Assembly: GCA_001579985.1 (NCBI GenBank)
Contig: LRSR01006272.1
Coordinates: 1 to 54,662, forward strand
DNA from: Hypsibius dujardini
Lineage: Eukaryota; Tardigrada; Eutardigrada; Parachela; Hypsibiidae
DNA: 54,662 bases
Reading direction: 5' to 3'
Positions 12,253-25,222 of this stretch are shown here, one piece after another (the stretch's first letter is position 1; every line of letters starts with the position of its first letter). Both the position numbers and the translations under genes were made by a program. Under the pieces are notes generated by a model. That model made no database searches, was not told the origin of the DNA, and saw nothing but the letters and a program-made list of their open reading frames with translations.

Positions 12253-13624
12253 GGCTTTCCCGTCATGACTGAATCGAAGGCTTGGTCGATTCGGCTGCTA
12301 TGATTCCGCCCAAACAGACGATTTCCATGACGGCTCATGTCCAGCACTATCACCACTGGAAGACCTGTTTGACTACCAGAAGGAATTTGGGGAAAACTGG
12401 GAATAGTATATCACCATTGAAAATAATTATAAAAAGCACATACAAATCCTGCCGTAAAATGCTTTGTTTGCCTAGACACATACCGCCGATTATAACCCGA
12501 TTTTATTTCAGCAGAAGAGAATGGAACTTACTCTACGTATCTCGCGGCACACTCTGCCACAATGCAGTTGACATGTTTCATGCAGGGTTCGAGTTGGCAA
12601 GTCCTTTAACTTTAAACGGTAGACAAAATCAATGCCGATGTCAAAGAGAGAGAGGATAACTTCGTGGCATTTCGTACGCGTGTTCACAACGCTCGCAAGA
12701 GGCAGAAGCCGCTTCTACATATCTTCCAGACAATGCAGCATCTTGCGAAAACATTGCATAGCAAAACAAGAGTCTTAATTTTTTGTCCACTGTCTCTGAC
12801 TCCAGTAGTCAAATCCGGCATGCCTCGGTCTGGAAGGGTCTGGAAGGGTCTGGAAGGGGACTGTGTACCGTCCTGTTTAAAGATGATGGGCCTCTCTCTT
12901 CTGTCGATCAGCTTTTCCAGGGACACCACTAAATCTTTGCCGTCAATTGAGGTTGCCAAAGTTTCCTAATTATCTTGAGCTGCCGAACACGGATTAAGAG
13001 GTAACGGCTTTAAAATACCGCATCGTCAAAACTGGTAATGTGCAATCTCGTGCCACATGCAGTTCGAATAAGGATTCCCAGAAGTCAGCAAAAGATATAC
13101 TGTACACCAAGAGCACCACTTCCGTAGTCCTGTTCTTACAATTCTTATTCTTGCAGTAACAAGCGGTAAATATATATGTACTGCCCTCTGACGTCCGCTC
13201 ACGTAACTGTGTAGCGAAACCCTCTGACGTCTGCTCACGCAGCTGTGTAGCGAAACCAATCAACGCAAATGAACCTTGCCCCAGCACTGGTCGGCGTTGC
13301 ACAAATCAATTGCGCTGCACGCAATTCGCAACAATTTTCGCAACAGGAAATTGACACATCCTTCCATTCAACACCAACCATCTTCGCAATCNNNNNNNNN
13401 NNNNNNNNNNNNNNNNNNNNNNTCCTTTCTACCCTTCAGCCCAGACAGCACTGCGCACTGGCCGTCAACAATCCCGTAAAAATGGCCTGGTGAAGACAAA
13501 CCATCCCATCCATGATCCCTCTCAACATTCATCGTTGCCATATTTAATTTAATTAAAACATTTGACAACACATGTGTCAAAACTACCCTGCAACTGTGTA
13601 CCAACATCAATATCCCCGTCAGCA
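12253..13624. other. CEP290-OCRL intergenic region with small tandem repeats and an assembly gap
   Basis: No gene is supported here. Three tandem copies of a 10-bp unit (TCTGGAAGGG) lie at about 12829-12860. A 36-bp unit beginning CCTCTGACGT is repeated twice at 13185-13256. The 31-N gap is at 13392-13422. Promoter and any N-terminal exons of the downstream phosphatase gene would have to lie here or in the gap. Confidence 0.6.
13392..13422. other. Assembly gap (31 N)
   Basis: A run of N. It lies about 200 bp upstream of the phosphatase start codon and shortly after a 36-bp tandem repeat, so its true length is unknown. Confidence 1.
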
Positions 13625-16600
13625 ATGTCCGCCAACGGAGTCCTCCCCTCGCGGGTGGAGCAGCTGAAATCCCGCGAACTCCTCGTTGAAGAGCGGATGC
13701 ATCTACGGCAGAAGGAGTACGTCAACATTCAGTCCTTCCACTTTTTCCTCGCCACCTGGAATGTCAACGGACAGTCCCCGAGCGCGACCGAGTCCCTCGA
13801 GCCGTGGCTGACGGCCTGCACGCCGGAGACGCCGACGTTTTACGTGATCGGTTTCCAGGAGCTGGACCTGGACAAGCGGGCGTATGTGATTGAAACGAGT
13901 CTGCGGGAGCAGGAGTGGCAGCGGACGTTGGAGGCGGCGCTGCGGAAGAAGGCTGCTTACAAATTGGTCCGGGTAATTCGGCTGGTGGGGATGATGCTGC
14001 TGGTGTATGTGCTGGAGAAGCACGCGGGCCATGTGAAGAACGTCGCGGCTGCCCATGTCGGCACTGGGATCATGGGTTGGATGGGCAACAAGGGCGGAGT
14101 AGGTACTGGGAAATGCTTTTTGTTGGGCTTTTATTTCGTGCTTGGAGTGGTGCGTTGATCGATCCATTGACTGGTTGCTGCGCAGGGGAGTCTCAATCAA
14201 GCAACTCACTGATACGATGTGCAGTTGATTGATTGTGATGAATTGATTGACTGTTATACATTCGTTTACTGACTTTTCACTGTTGATAAATTAATGAACT
14301 GCTTGGATAATTTTTGATCTCGCCTCGATTAGCCGATGTAAAGAATCACTTTTTCTCGGGAAGGTTATTTAGTTTTGCGGTCGTAAGCCGGTGAATCGGC
14401 AACGTCACAATGAACAATCCCGGAATGAGAATATTTGTTATTTAATTTATTAGTTTGTTTGTTGGTTGCTTTTTGGATATTAAAACGTTTTATGCTTGCT
14501 TACTTGGTGGGTCAAAGTTTTCTGTCTTGATTCTAAGAGATTTTGGAAACGGGACTTATGGTGGCGGAAGCTTGTTGGTACTTTGGAAATGTCTAATAAT
14601 ATAAACGGGCAGAATATTTAGTAGTCCTTCACAATTTTTAGCCCTTGAATTTGACGACTAATCAATCAACCAATCAATCGACACCCGTCTCTGTACGACA
14701 TCTCTTCTTAAATTGACCCGATCCCTTACTGATTCGGAGTTTGGCCTAACCATCGCCTCTATTTATTACTTCGTAGGCATCCGGCTGGAATTCCACGGCA
14801 GCGAACTCTGCTTCGTTAGCGCCCACTTTGCCGCCCACACTGAGGAGGTGGAACGCCGGAACGAGGATTTTCGCAACATCTGCGAGCGGATGGTCTTCAA
14901 TCAGCTGCAGTTCCCCAAGCGAATCAAGGACCACGACATCATCATGTGGCTGGGTGACTTCAACTACCGCATCTTCCAGCTGTCGCGGCCGGAGGTGCAG
15001 CAGTTGATCTCGGAGGACCGGCTGGCGGACCTCGTGCTCTACGACCAGCTGCAGCGGGAAATGTCCCAGCAGAAGGTGTTCCACGGCTTCCGGGAGGGAA
15101 GGATCCGGTTCCGGCCGACCTACAAGTATGACGTCGGGACGGACCGGTGGGACTCGAGTGAGAAGTCGCGGGTGCCGTCATGGTGCGACCGCATCCTATG
15201 GAAGGCCAAGGACGGCGAGGAGGTCCGACAGGTAAACCCTGAAAACTAAGCTGTCTCTTATGTTAACTATTTTTTTAAGTAATTGTAATAAAAAGATAAA
15301 CGACTATATCATCCGGGCGGGAATCAGTTTAACTAAAAAAATTAAAAGTGGGTAAACTAATTCGATAAAAGTGAGAATATGCGCCTTGCAAGTTTTACAA
15401 TACTTTAGCTGATACATGCCGATAATTATAACTAAAACTACAAATTACTACAAATTACTACTAGTTACTACTAGTTACTATTATAACAAAAACTGTGACT
15501 AGAAATGGCTAATTTAATTGTGATTCAACTGAAGTTAGTGAAGTAATTTTGGGTAACCGGTTTAAACTCGACAGTGCACTAACGTCTAGCTAGACTAAGG
15601 CTATGAGTAACTAATAAATTAAGTTGGGAAATTAATTTTTGAACTAATTTTGGCTGAATTAAAACTGTTTTCTTGGCAAGTACGTTTGTAAATGTGTATT
15701 GAAATTAAAGAAAATCTAATTAAAAACTTCATTGTTTTTTATTGAGTTTTCTCAGTTTACTAATTTGTTTTCATCTCTCTGGCAGGTGGTGTACGGCAGT
15801 GCGATGGAGCTGCGGTTGAGCGACCACAAACCGGTGATCGGGATTTTCGACGTCGGCGTGAAGGTGGTGGACAAATCGCGGCAAAAGAAAGTCTATGAGA
15901 ATGTGCTAAAGGAGATTGATCGGGAGGAGAATTTATTCATCCCGCAGGCGACGATCGACTGTAATGACTTTGACTTAGGCGAGTTGACGTTCGTACAGCA
16001 GGTGACACGGACGTTGACGGTCGCCAACAATGGTCAGGTTCCGGTTGTGTTTGAGTTTATCGCTAAACCTCGTAAGTATAGCCTGCCTGCTTGTCTGTCT
16101 GTCTGTCTGTCCGTCTGTCTGTCTGGTCTGTTTGTCTATCTATCTGTCTGTCTGCCTACCGGCCTGTCTGTCTGCATGTCGATCTGTCTATATGTGTCTA
16201 TAGGTTCGTTTTGTCTATGTTTTTATGTATGTCTGTCTGTCTTTCTATTTTTTTTTGTCTGTCTTTCTTTTGTTTGTCTTTCTTTCTGCCTCTGTCTGGG
16301 TCTTCATTGACCACAGAGCAGACAGACAGACAGATATGCCTAAATTCCTGAGCTCATTTCTGCTCTATTATCTTTCCCAGACTCGACCAGCTACTGCCAG
16401 GAGTGGCTGAAAATCACCCCTCAACGCAGCTTTCTGTCTCAGGGCGACGTCTGCTACGTGGAACTGCAAGTGTACGTGGACAAGCGTACCGTCGCCGGGC
16501 TCACCTCCGGTGCCACCACTCTCGATGACATTCTCGTGCTCCACCTCGACGGCGGCAAGGATTTCTTCATCACCCTCCACGGGCAGTACCGCCCAAGCTG

Positions 16601-19281
16601 CTTCGGAATCCCACTGGAGACGCTTGCCGCGATGCCCACTGCTGTTCGTGCGCCCCCGCCAGCCATCACCGAACAAACCCTCATCAGCTTCGACAACTCA
16701 CCGACAACTCCGTCAACCACCTCCCTTCCCGTTGACCCGCATCGTACCCCTGCACACATACCCGTGGAGGTACACACATGGCCACAATTTTGGGTGGCAG
16801 ACTTTAAGCCGAAAAGGGTGGTCCGAGTTCGAGCCGAATTAAGTCACTGTTCGCACGCACTCTTGATCACGGCTGACCATGCAGCCTTTAATCAATTGAT
16901 TGATCGATTGAACTTGTTTATTTTGGCGGAATTTAGAGCAGCTTGCTCAGTCTCATTTTTCCGCTGGGCCGGGCATTAAATCAAAGATTCAGGAGAAAGC
17001 AGTGGCAAGTTTTAGCCAAGAGTGGCTCAAACTCAGACCACCCTGATGGCTTGAATTCTGCCACGCGAAATTGTGGCCATATGTTTATGAATGATTGGGA
17101 TGGCACGCTAAAAAATCGTTTATCGCTAATCGTTTATTAGTTTATAATATTAGTTGTTTTAGGAATCAAAAAACGATTACTTAAGCCACATTTTTTTGTT
17201 TAATTGCCAGTATTAATTTTGCGTTGTTGATTTTTTCTTAGAAATCAAAGAAACCAACCTAAAAGTTCTAGTGGTTAAATTTTTCCAGTTTTACGCATCT
17301 TAGCTTGTTTTAGGAATTAAAGAACTAAACCAAAACTTTTAGTATTTAGATTTTTTATTTTCACAATGCTTGTTTTTGTTTAGGAATCGCTCTGTGCGTG
17401 TGAGGAATTTGTAGAAAAGAAAGTTTCTATGCTCGAAAGAGTAAACGATAGAACGAAGACATTACTTCCGCCTTATCATTTTAAGAAACTCCTGTCATTG
17501 TGTCGTGCTAGTTGTTTCTTAAGCTTTTTTATTAGATTGGCTAACATTTTGCTATGATTTTTATTAAAATTTTGCTTTGACTAAAAAGGCAAAAACTAAA
17601 AACTTTTTTGTTACAGACATTAGGAATAATTTTATTATTTGGTTAAACTTAATGGATTAGTTGACTAATTTAACTTTTTTTAACCCTCTTCAGGTGTGGA
17701 TGATGCTGCGCCACCTGTACGCCGTCTCGTCAGATATTCCCGACCTCTTCCTGCAACCCGGTCCGCCGGATGAAGTGGAGAAGATTCGCGACCATTTGGA
17801 CGGTCGTCTTCCCCTGCCTCTCCCGGGGAGCGGCCATTCCGTGGCGGAGGCGCTGCTGTTGTATTTCGACTCGCTTCCTGATCCGCTGGTGCCTTACCGG
17901 CTTTATCACGAGTGTCTCGATGCCGGAGCCAACTGGTACGGTCCTTGTCGTGGTTTGATTGATTTGATTGATTAAACTGGGGAATCCGGTTCTTGATTGA
18001 TGAATTGATAGGTGTTGTTGCGGATTTCACGATTTGATTTGTTCTTTTGTCTGATTTGAAACACGGAACCTCTTGAAGCGACTTTCTCAGTAGTCGCTGA
18101 CCTACCCAAAGTTCATTTTGAAATCGATCATCAGTTCGTTCTGGTGAGGATAATCACTCTGAAAATAAAGAGTGGACTGAGTTATTTCAAAAAATAGAGT
18201 AAGTAAACTCAGCTCCTGAAAATTGATATAATCTGAGTGGAAATTGAAAAAAACTGGTTTTCCGAACTTTCCAATTTTTTCAATTTGAAAATGAATTCTT
18301 CATCGAATTATTTCAAAAAAAGAGTAAGTAAACTCTGTTCCTGAAAATCGGTACATTTTAAGTTGAAATTGCAAACAAATTTGGTTTTCCGAACTTCCCA
18401 AGTTTTTTTGCCTCCGAACCGGGTAAATTAGCGAGCCAGATTTATTTTCTACAATCGTCGTAGTCTAACCTCCATGTGAGGGAAACAATTCAGCTGCATC
18501 AGAATTTGATATCCGCTTTATGTCTCGTGTGAGTTTGGCATTTGACTCATTTCTCTTTCCACTTTTTTTTGGTTACTGTTTAAGTTAATTTAAGTTAATC
18601 TAAAAATCAGCATTTCTCAAACGAGGATTTTAAGTTAAATTAAAAATGATTTAGCTAAATTGAAAACGTTGTTCTCCGATGTTTTACGTCAAATTTGAAT
18701 TGAAGTAAACGTTAATTTAAAATGTGTTCTCATAGTTTCGAAATTGAATTTTATTAATAATGAACACGTGACCAGGCCTCTCATTTTAAATTAAATTTTA
18801 AAAAAAATTAGTTAAGAAAACAAACGCCCATTTCGATTTATTTTTAATTACTATTTAAATTAATCTGAACAACACTGCTGGTGACTGCTTTTTGTGCATC
18901 AACCGGAACGCTTCTTACGCTTTTAGGTCTGCCTGTCGGTTCGTTCTTGAGAAGTTCCCTAAGGCACACCGGGAGACCTTCAAAGCCTTTATCGTGCTGC
19001 TACGGAAGCTTCAACGGCATTGGGATCAGCACCCGTCTAGCGATGTCGGCACGCTAGAGGTGATTGCCGATCTGGTGTTAAAGCTCCCGGTGGAATTGAG
19101 CAAGGCGCTCTCGGGGATGGGTCAGGTGGGGAAGGGCGTCGCGCGGCAGGCCATCTCGCGGAAGAAGACGGCTTTCCTCCAGCAATTCCTCATCAATCGG
19201 CTGGACGACGAACCCATCATCCCGGCGGAGTTGACAAGCCCGGCGACGGTTGTAACCACCTTCCCTGTGACTTTTGATTGA
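13625..19281 (+). CDS. OCRL: Inositol polyphosphate 5-phosphatase, OCRL/INPP5B type
   Basis: This enzyme class removes the 5-phosphate of PI(4,5)P2 and related inositol phosphates on endosome, Golgi and ciliary membranes. Six exons join in frame to 734 aa: 13625-14102, 14777-15231, 15786-16071, 16381-16769, 17694-17935, 18927-19281. Catalytic motifs: WNVNG (res. 45-49), GFQELDL with the metal-binding Glu (about 79), GTGIMGWMGNKGGV at the exon 1-2 junction, WLGDFNYR (217-224), PSWCDRILW (293-301), SDHKPV (323-328). An ASH domain follows (about 340-490), then a linker, then a RhoGAP-like domain with HSVAEALLLYF and LPDPLVPYRLY. That domain order (5-phosphatase, ASH, RhoGAP) is diagnostic for OCRL and INPP5B. 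The N-terminal PH domain of the vertebrate proteins is absent from this model. The ATG at 13625 is the first Met in an open frame that continues upstream to at least 13562, so the true start may be further 5'. Confidence 0.93.
16088..16310. repeat. (TCTG)n array in OCRL intron 3
   Basis: TCTG/TCTA array filling the 309-bp intron between the catalytic and ASH-encoding exons, starting about 20 bases after the donor. Confidence 0.85.
18183..18400. repeat. Diverged tandem duplication (period about 122 bp) in OCRL intron 5
   Basis: Two copies of a unit containing TTATTTCAAAAAA, AGAGTAAGTAAACTC and TGGTTTTCCGAACTT in the same order, starting near 18183 and 18305. The intron otherwise holds AT-rich sequence with no ORF of interest. 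Confidence 0.7.
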
Positions 19282-21751
19282 TCTTTCCACCATTTCCGCT
19301 GCGAGAGATTGGTAATTGGAGCATATCGTTTTTTTCCGCAATATTTAACGGCTGCTGGAATGATTTTTCTTTTTTAAAGAATTTGTATTTTGACACGATG
19401 GAGCTGCTTCTGCGGCTGTCCCTTTTGTCCCGAGTGTTTGTTCCTATGCCGCGTGATGGGCGGTTTTCTTTTGCATTTGCAGTTTCTTGTGTCAGATGGG
19501 GAGTGGGGATTTATCCGCAATCGTAATTTTCGGCCGGTGCGATGTGGAGTAATGGACTAAAGGAAATTGTGTCCAGTTGCCTACCAGTCTCCGCATGATA
19601 AGCTAGGGATGGCAAAACTAAATTTAAGTACAAAAATGTCCAATTAATTCTTGCCTCCAGTTTATTTATTTAGTTGGGTGAAAACTTACCAAAAAAACCA
19701 AAATTCTTTAACTGATTTTGAATAAATTTGACTAAAAGTTTCATTTACTAACAGCAATTAAACTACAACCCCGTAGTAACAAAGTTTTAGTCGCCAAATA
19801 AAATCAATTTGTTAACTAAATTTGGTTTTTGCCATTCCTGACTGTCTGCACGGCCACACGTGATGGTTAGCGTAATGGAAGTCCGTCTCTTTATTCAAAT
19901 ACACCTTTTCTGACACTATCCCATTCGAAATTGAACTGTTAATCGTTTGGCGTCAGCTAAATATTTTTCAGACATCAGTGGGCGGGGCTGTGAACCAGTT
20001 CTGGAAAGCTATCAATTGTATGCCTGCAATGTCAGATCTTTTTTCGAAACATTGCCATAGCTCCGCCCACTGATTTCTGAACAATATTCGGCAGATGCCA
20101 ATCGATTCCAAATTGAATTTGGGATGGGTTAATGTTGTGAAAGTGCTAGTCTGTTGCAGCAATAGCCTCAATACTCAGTAGTACCCGTATTTCATCCTGA
20201 ATGATTTCCTACCAGCTCTCTATGCTTAATGACACTGAACACTATGTGTTAATGAATATGATCTTTGCTTCCGGCCGAGGAAGCAAAGCGTACGACACGG
20301 AGGTCTATACGTCATAGGTTGACGAGGAGCGGAAAAATGTCTATGATCGTTGTAGATGCATCAGGGTCATATTAGAGAGGAGCGTGGTGCCCCACCTCAA
20401 TTTCTCATTGAGCTTGTGATTGGGCTCGGCTAAAAAATGTCTGCTTCATGCTCACAAATAATAAGCCGCTTCATACTTGGAATCAAAAGCTTCGGTTATG
20501 GATTTTGCGTGAATCATACATACATATACTTGTGACTAGGTCGTTCGTGCGATACAATAAACAAACACAGTCATCGACCGACCCGAAAAAACTTGGATCA
20601 CAACACACACACTAAACAACGGTGAAGGCCCGAAGTACAGTACGTGTACGCCGATACTCTCCTGCCGCAGCGCCATCTGGAGGTTAACCCAAAAAATCAA
20701 CTTGTAAGTTGTGATCAAATGCTGCGCTGATCTAAGTTAGAATCATTTATTTGACTGTCGTCTTTCGGGCGCAATGTACCCAACAGCTGGCCAACACGGT
20801 CATCCCACCATTTCTGGCCACTTGTGTTCGAATTTCGAAGTCACACAGCATAGACGCACCGAGGGGGGGGGGTAGGGCACGGTGTAAGCCCCGCCTTTCT
20901 TTGCCCTTTTAGAATGTCGGCAAAAGGTATTCTTGTGTTCGAGAATTTTTTTAGGATTCAATTTACATCTGGACGCAAAAATTGACTTGCTCTGCTGGCG
21001 GTTTTGTGGAGGTGCTAGCGGATGGAGGGGGATTACGACTAATTAAACGAAGCCCCCAATGGCAAACGAAATGTTTTTCCCCCGTTTGCCACGAAACCTC
21101 GGCGCGCCCTTGAATAAAGAGTGGCGCAAACAGCGAAGTGTACAAGTGAAAATAAAATGCGATTTCCTCGTCTTCTACGCGTCAATTTTTTATCAATTCG
21201 CGAACTCGCACTTTGGTCCATCGGTAGTTGTTTATGATAATATTTGATCTTTAAATTCTCCAGGACGGTGTTATCTCCCTCAATGAGGCACTTACTACCA
21301 CTGTACAGGTGTAAACACGTGGCAAAAACCTTGCGCTGACCGAATTAAGCACTTTAACTCGCGGCTGTGCACATTATCAGCCGCCATACTTCAAACGAGT
21401 TTAATAGCTGAACTCGGTTAGCGCAAGGTTTTTGCCACGTATGCGGTATACTACTGTACAGTATTCTGAAAACGTGACGTCATCGCTCTCCGTACTCAGT
21501 CTTTAAATCCCAGGGGAAAGAATGAATCATTTTCCGGCGTGTTGCCGTCATTTATCGCCGAGACGCTATCATATCATTGTCATGCGGATCATGGCTAGGA
21601 CTCATATGGCGGCAGGCAATACTCAGATGCGATGAAAATGATAATGTCCAGCAATATGTGATATGCGGCAGGCAACTTTCACTTTTTCGTCTGCCATTTT
21701 TATCTTCCCTTGTTGTGCTGTTCTTATCCCGCTGCTGCTTCCCGTGTGCCA
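19282..21751. other. OCRL-ITPK1 intergenic region
   Basis: A candidate poly(A) signal AATAAA lies at 19797-19802. A pair of similar stretches, TCAGTGGGCGGGGCTGTGAA (about 19975-19994) and the inverted AGCTCCGCCCACTGA (about 20060), form an imperfect inverted repeat. No coding region is supported. The 161-bp palindromic element at 21301-21461 is listed separately. The last few hundred bases are the ITPK1 promoter region. Confidence 0.55.
21301..21461. mobile_element. 161-bp near-palindromic MITE-like element
   Basis: Both ends carry CTGTACAG (21301-21308 and 21454-21461). A perfect 21-bp inverted repeat begins ACGTGGCAAAAACC (21317-21337 paired with 21420-21440) and imperfect pairing continues inwards, with a nested CGGCTG...CAGCCG hairpin at the centre. 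Size and terminal symmetry suit a non-autonomous DNA transposon, but there is no coding capacity and I cannot identify a target-site duplication, so the superfamily is not assigned. Confidence 0.55.
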
Positions 21752-24700
21752 ATGAACGGATACGGCATGGAGTCCCGGCGGAAGACCAACGGCCTCTTCT
21801 CCGGCCTGCCCACGCAGCCGGGCATGCGGCGGATCGGATTTTGGATGAGCCCGAAGAAGCTAAAGAAGATGGACATGGCCAAGTTTGCCGTGGTCTGCCG
21901 GTGCGTTATCACGCTATTTCTGCGTCGGAACTATTTTTAGGAAGGTAATTGAATGGGCTTTTTCATTTTTTTAGGACCGGAGGCTTCGAATTGGTACAGG
22001 TGAGAGAATCGTTCTTTCTGTCTTGTTTGACAGTCTTCAGTTTCTGCTGAAATCAATCAATCAATCGGTTTGCACTTCTGTGTGGGTGCGATTGATTGAT
22101 TGGAGTGATGGAGAAAACTTCTTCCCGGAAATGATTGTGTTTTGTTTACCTTTGATTACCGTGCCTGGCCGGAAGTTTTCGGACATTTTTTAAATATTTT
22201 AAAATAAATGATACTATTCCTATCAGTGGGGATCCGTTGATGGGGGTCGGGATATTTTTTCGGCCGCCATCTATCAAGGTACTTTCACATGTGGCCGGCC
22301 GGTCGATTGATTGACTTGATTGGTGATGGAAGAAAGCGTCTTCCCTGAAAGGGTATGTCCTTGAGTACCTTTGCCTGGTCGGAGTGTTTCCAGATATTTT
22401 TCAGAAATATTTAAACAAAATAATACTATTCCAGTCAATGGTGTTATCCGTTGTTGGGGGGGGGGGATTTTATTGCCTGTCCGATCAGGTCATCAATCAA
22501 GGTAGTCAGTTTCGTATGTAGTCGGTTGATTGATTTATGAATTGACTGGTATAATTGAACTTTCTGTTCTTTCTTTCCCTTTATTTCATCGTCGAACGAT
22601 CCAAGAAATGCGGTTGAAATTACGTTTTGCGATCAACGTATGGATTAAAATTCGAAATATTCAGACTTCTCGACTGAATCACTTCGTGTTTAATTTTTAA
22701 AACAACGATCTTATTTACATCTTTTCCAATCAATCAATCAATCAATCAGTTTAGCTCCATGGCCAACGGTAGATTGGTGTTTTTTGCGTTTTCATCCTCA
22801 ACTGTCTTCTTTCTCAGGGAGCGCTTTGTATTTTTTTTGGTGGCTTCGAAGCGGCTTATTATAAGTTTGTTGAATAGCAACCTGTTTCACGCGTCCGCAT
22901 GAGTGTTAGATTTGGCAATCTGCCAGTGAGCACTGATAAGTTTCAATCGACCCGACCGACCGTTTCTCGCGCACGTTGTGTAATTTGAGGGCAGAGAAGG
23001 TGTGTGTGTGTGTGTGTGGGTGGTTAAAAGATGATGGCGTGGAATTGTAGAGAGCACTTGGTTAAATGTGTTTACTTTGTGGGAGAAATGCAGGAACTGA
23101 TGACGTCAGGAATTGACGCTGTGAGAGATGCATTGATTGACTGACTTGATTGAAATGTCTGGTGTTGGGTGTTTGTGTTTTCTTGATTGACTTGATTGAG
23201 ATGTCTGTTGTTGGGTATTGGTGTCTGGTTGATTAACTTGATTGAGATGTCGTCTGTTGTTGGGTATTTGTTTTCGGTTGATTGGGTTGATTGAATCAGT
23301 AGGCGATTCCGCTTTCGGGTGTATTTTTATTTTTCCGACGCTCCTCCCTAAATTCTTATTATTTCAATGTACAGTATGCAACCCGGAACAAAAATTTAGT
23401 TTTTGTACTTATGTATTACTCAATAAATTATAAAGTTAAACTTGCAAAAAATTAATTTAATTTAATCATTTATTTATTTATCTGTAAATGTTAAATGGAC
23501 AAATGTATTCAGTTATTGTGTTTACTTGTTTACAAATATTTGTGTTTATTTAGTCTATCACTTTATTTTCACAAAGGATGAATCCAGTCTGATAAAGTGT
23601 GTTTTTTGGATGACTGATTGACGCAAGCGGTACTAGTTTTAATTTTTTAATAATTTAACATCGTACTTTATATAATGTTTTCCTCAATTTTTTTTATCGA
23701 ATTTGGTTATATGATAGTTCGAATTTTGGTTCTGAATGACGAGTCGTGTCCGTGTCGTGTCCATTTCGAATGTTGCCAGTGACTTTCAGATGCTTTCTAC
23801 AAACTTTTAAGGGATAACCGTAAAACCACCTGCTGCTGTTGCTGTCGCTCGTATTGCGCGCTCAACTAACTGTACTATCAACGCCACCTCTCCGTTTTTA
23901 TCTCCTTCGTCAGAAATTGCAAATTTGAACAACAGTTATCATTAGCGTGATGTTTGATTTTGATTGCCCTCTTTCGTGCCTTGAAACCTCATATACTCAC
24001 ACAACTAACAGACTCGCTGTTTGCTTGCAGGTTGACTTTGCACGACCTTTGGAGGAGCAGGGTCCTTTCGATGTGTTTCTCCACAAAATGACGGATTTGA
24101 TTGTGAAGGCTGAGCAAGACGACGCGGGCGATTCCGCCGAGGTTGGGCTGTTTCGTGTGTTTGAGGTAAGCAGTCAAGGTGACTCACAAAAAATCATATC
24201 CATCTGACTCTAAATTCTGAGTCATTTCCGTTTTGATTTCCAATGAGCTGGGCACGAAACTAGAAAGACATACAGACGGACATATACACCAGCAGTAAGG
24301 CAGAGGTATAGAAAGACAAGCAGCCAGATGGACGTTCAGACAAACAGACAGTCTTACAGTGGTGCAGACGCAGACAAATAGAAGTGATTAAGGCAGTTAT
24401 GGGAATGTGTACTGGTAAGTATGAAGGCATACAAACAAACACACAGACAACCAGACAGATACACAGGCACACAGACAGACAGACGGACAGACGGACAGAC
24501 AGATAGACAGATAGACAGATAGATAGATAGACTGACTGATAGACTTATAGACAGACATGCGGCCACATTCGTTAGGGTTTTAACATTTCTTTATTTTGCA
24601 GTCTTACATGAACGCAAATCCGCAAACTATCATCATCGATCCGATCGAGAACTTGAAGAAACTTCTGCTGCGACATCGGCAGTACCATCTCATCGCCACG

Positions 24701-25179
24701 AGCGACGCTTGTCTGCATGGTTTGTTGTCCTTTCTCTTTTTCTTTCTAAATATGCGTCTACTTCTTCCTCAACTTGGGATGTTCAATTCAATGGTTGTTG
24801 TCATCCGTTGCAGACAAAGTCTTTACACCGCCATTTGTCCGTCTCATAGCCAGCGATTCCTCTCAGATGTTGAGAGAACTTCGCCTTGCCGGGGTGGATT
24901 TTCCGGTTGTTTGCAAGGCGCAGGAGGCACATGGCTCCTCGGATGCCCATCGGATGATGATTATCTTCAATGCCGATGGCCTCAAGAGCATCAAAGTGCC
25001 CTGCGTGGCGCAAACATTCGTCAACCACGACGCTGTTTTGTATAAAGTGTTTGTAATTGGAGAGAAGTTCCACATCGTACGACGCCCGTCCTTTGAGAAC
25101 TTTTATTCCTTTGGTAGGTTTCATGTACTTTGTACTGATTCTCTGCCTTTCGTATCCGTTTGCGTGACGGTGGGTGTGT

Positions 25180-25222
<43 letters not shown>

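Noticed and set aside
13026-13302. Protein with internal repeats on the - strand near the gap
   Set aside because: The repeat comes from a 36-bp tandem duplication of non-coding DNA; no splice or domain support.
24246-24560. CRISPR-like array
   Set aside because: Repeats are simple tetranucleotides without unique spacers.
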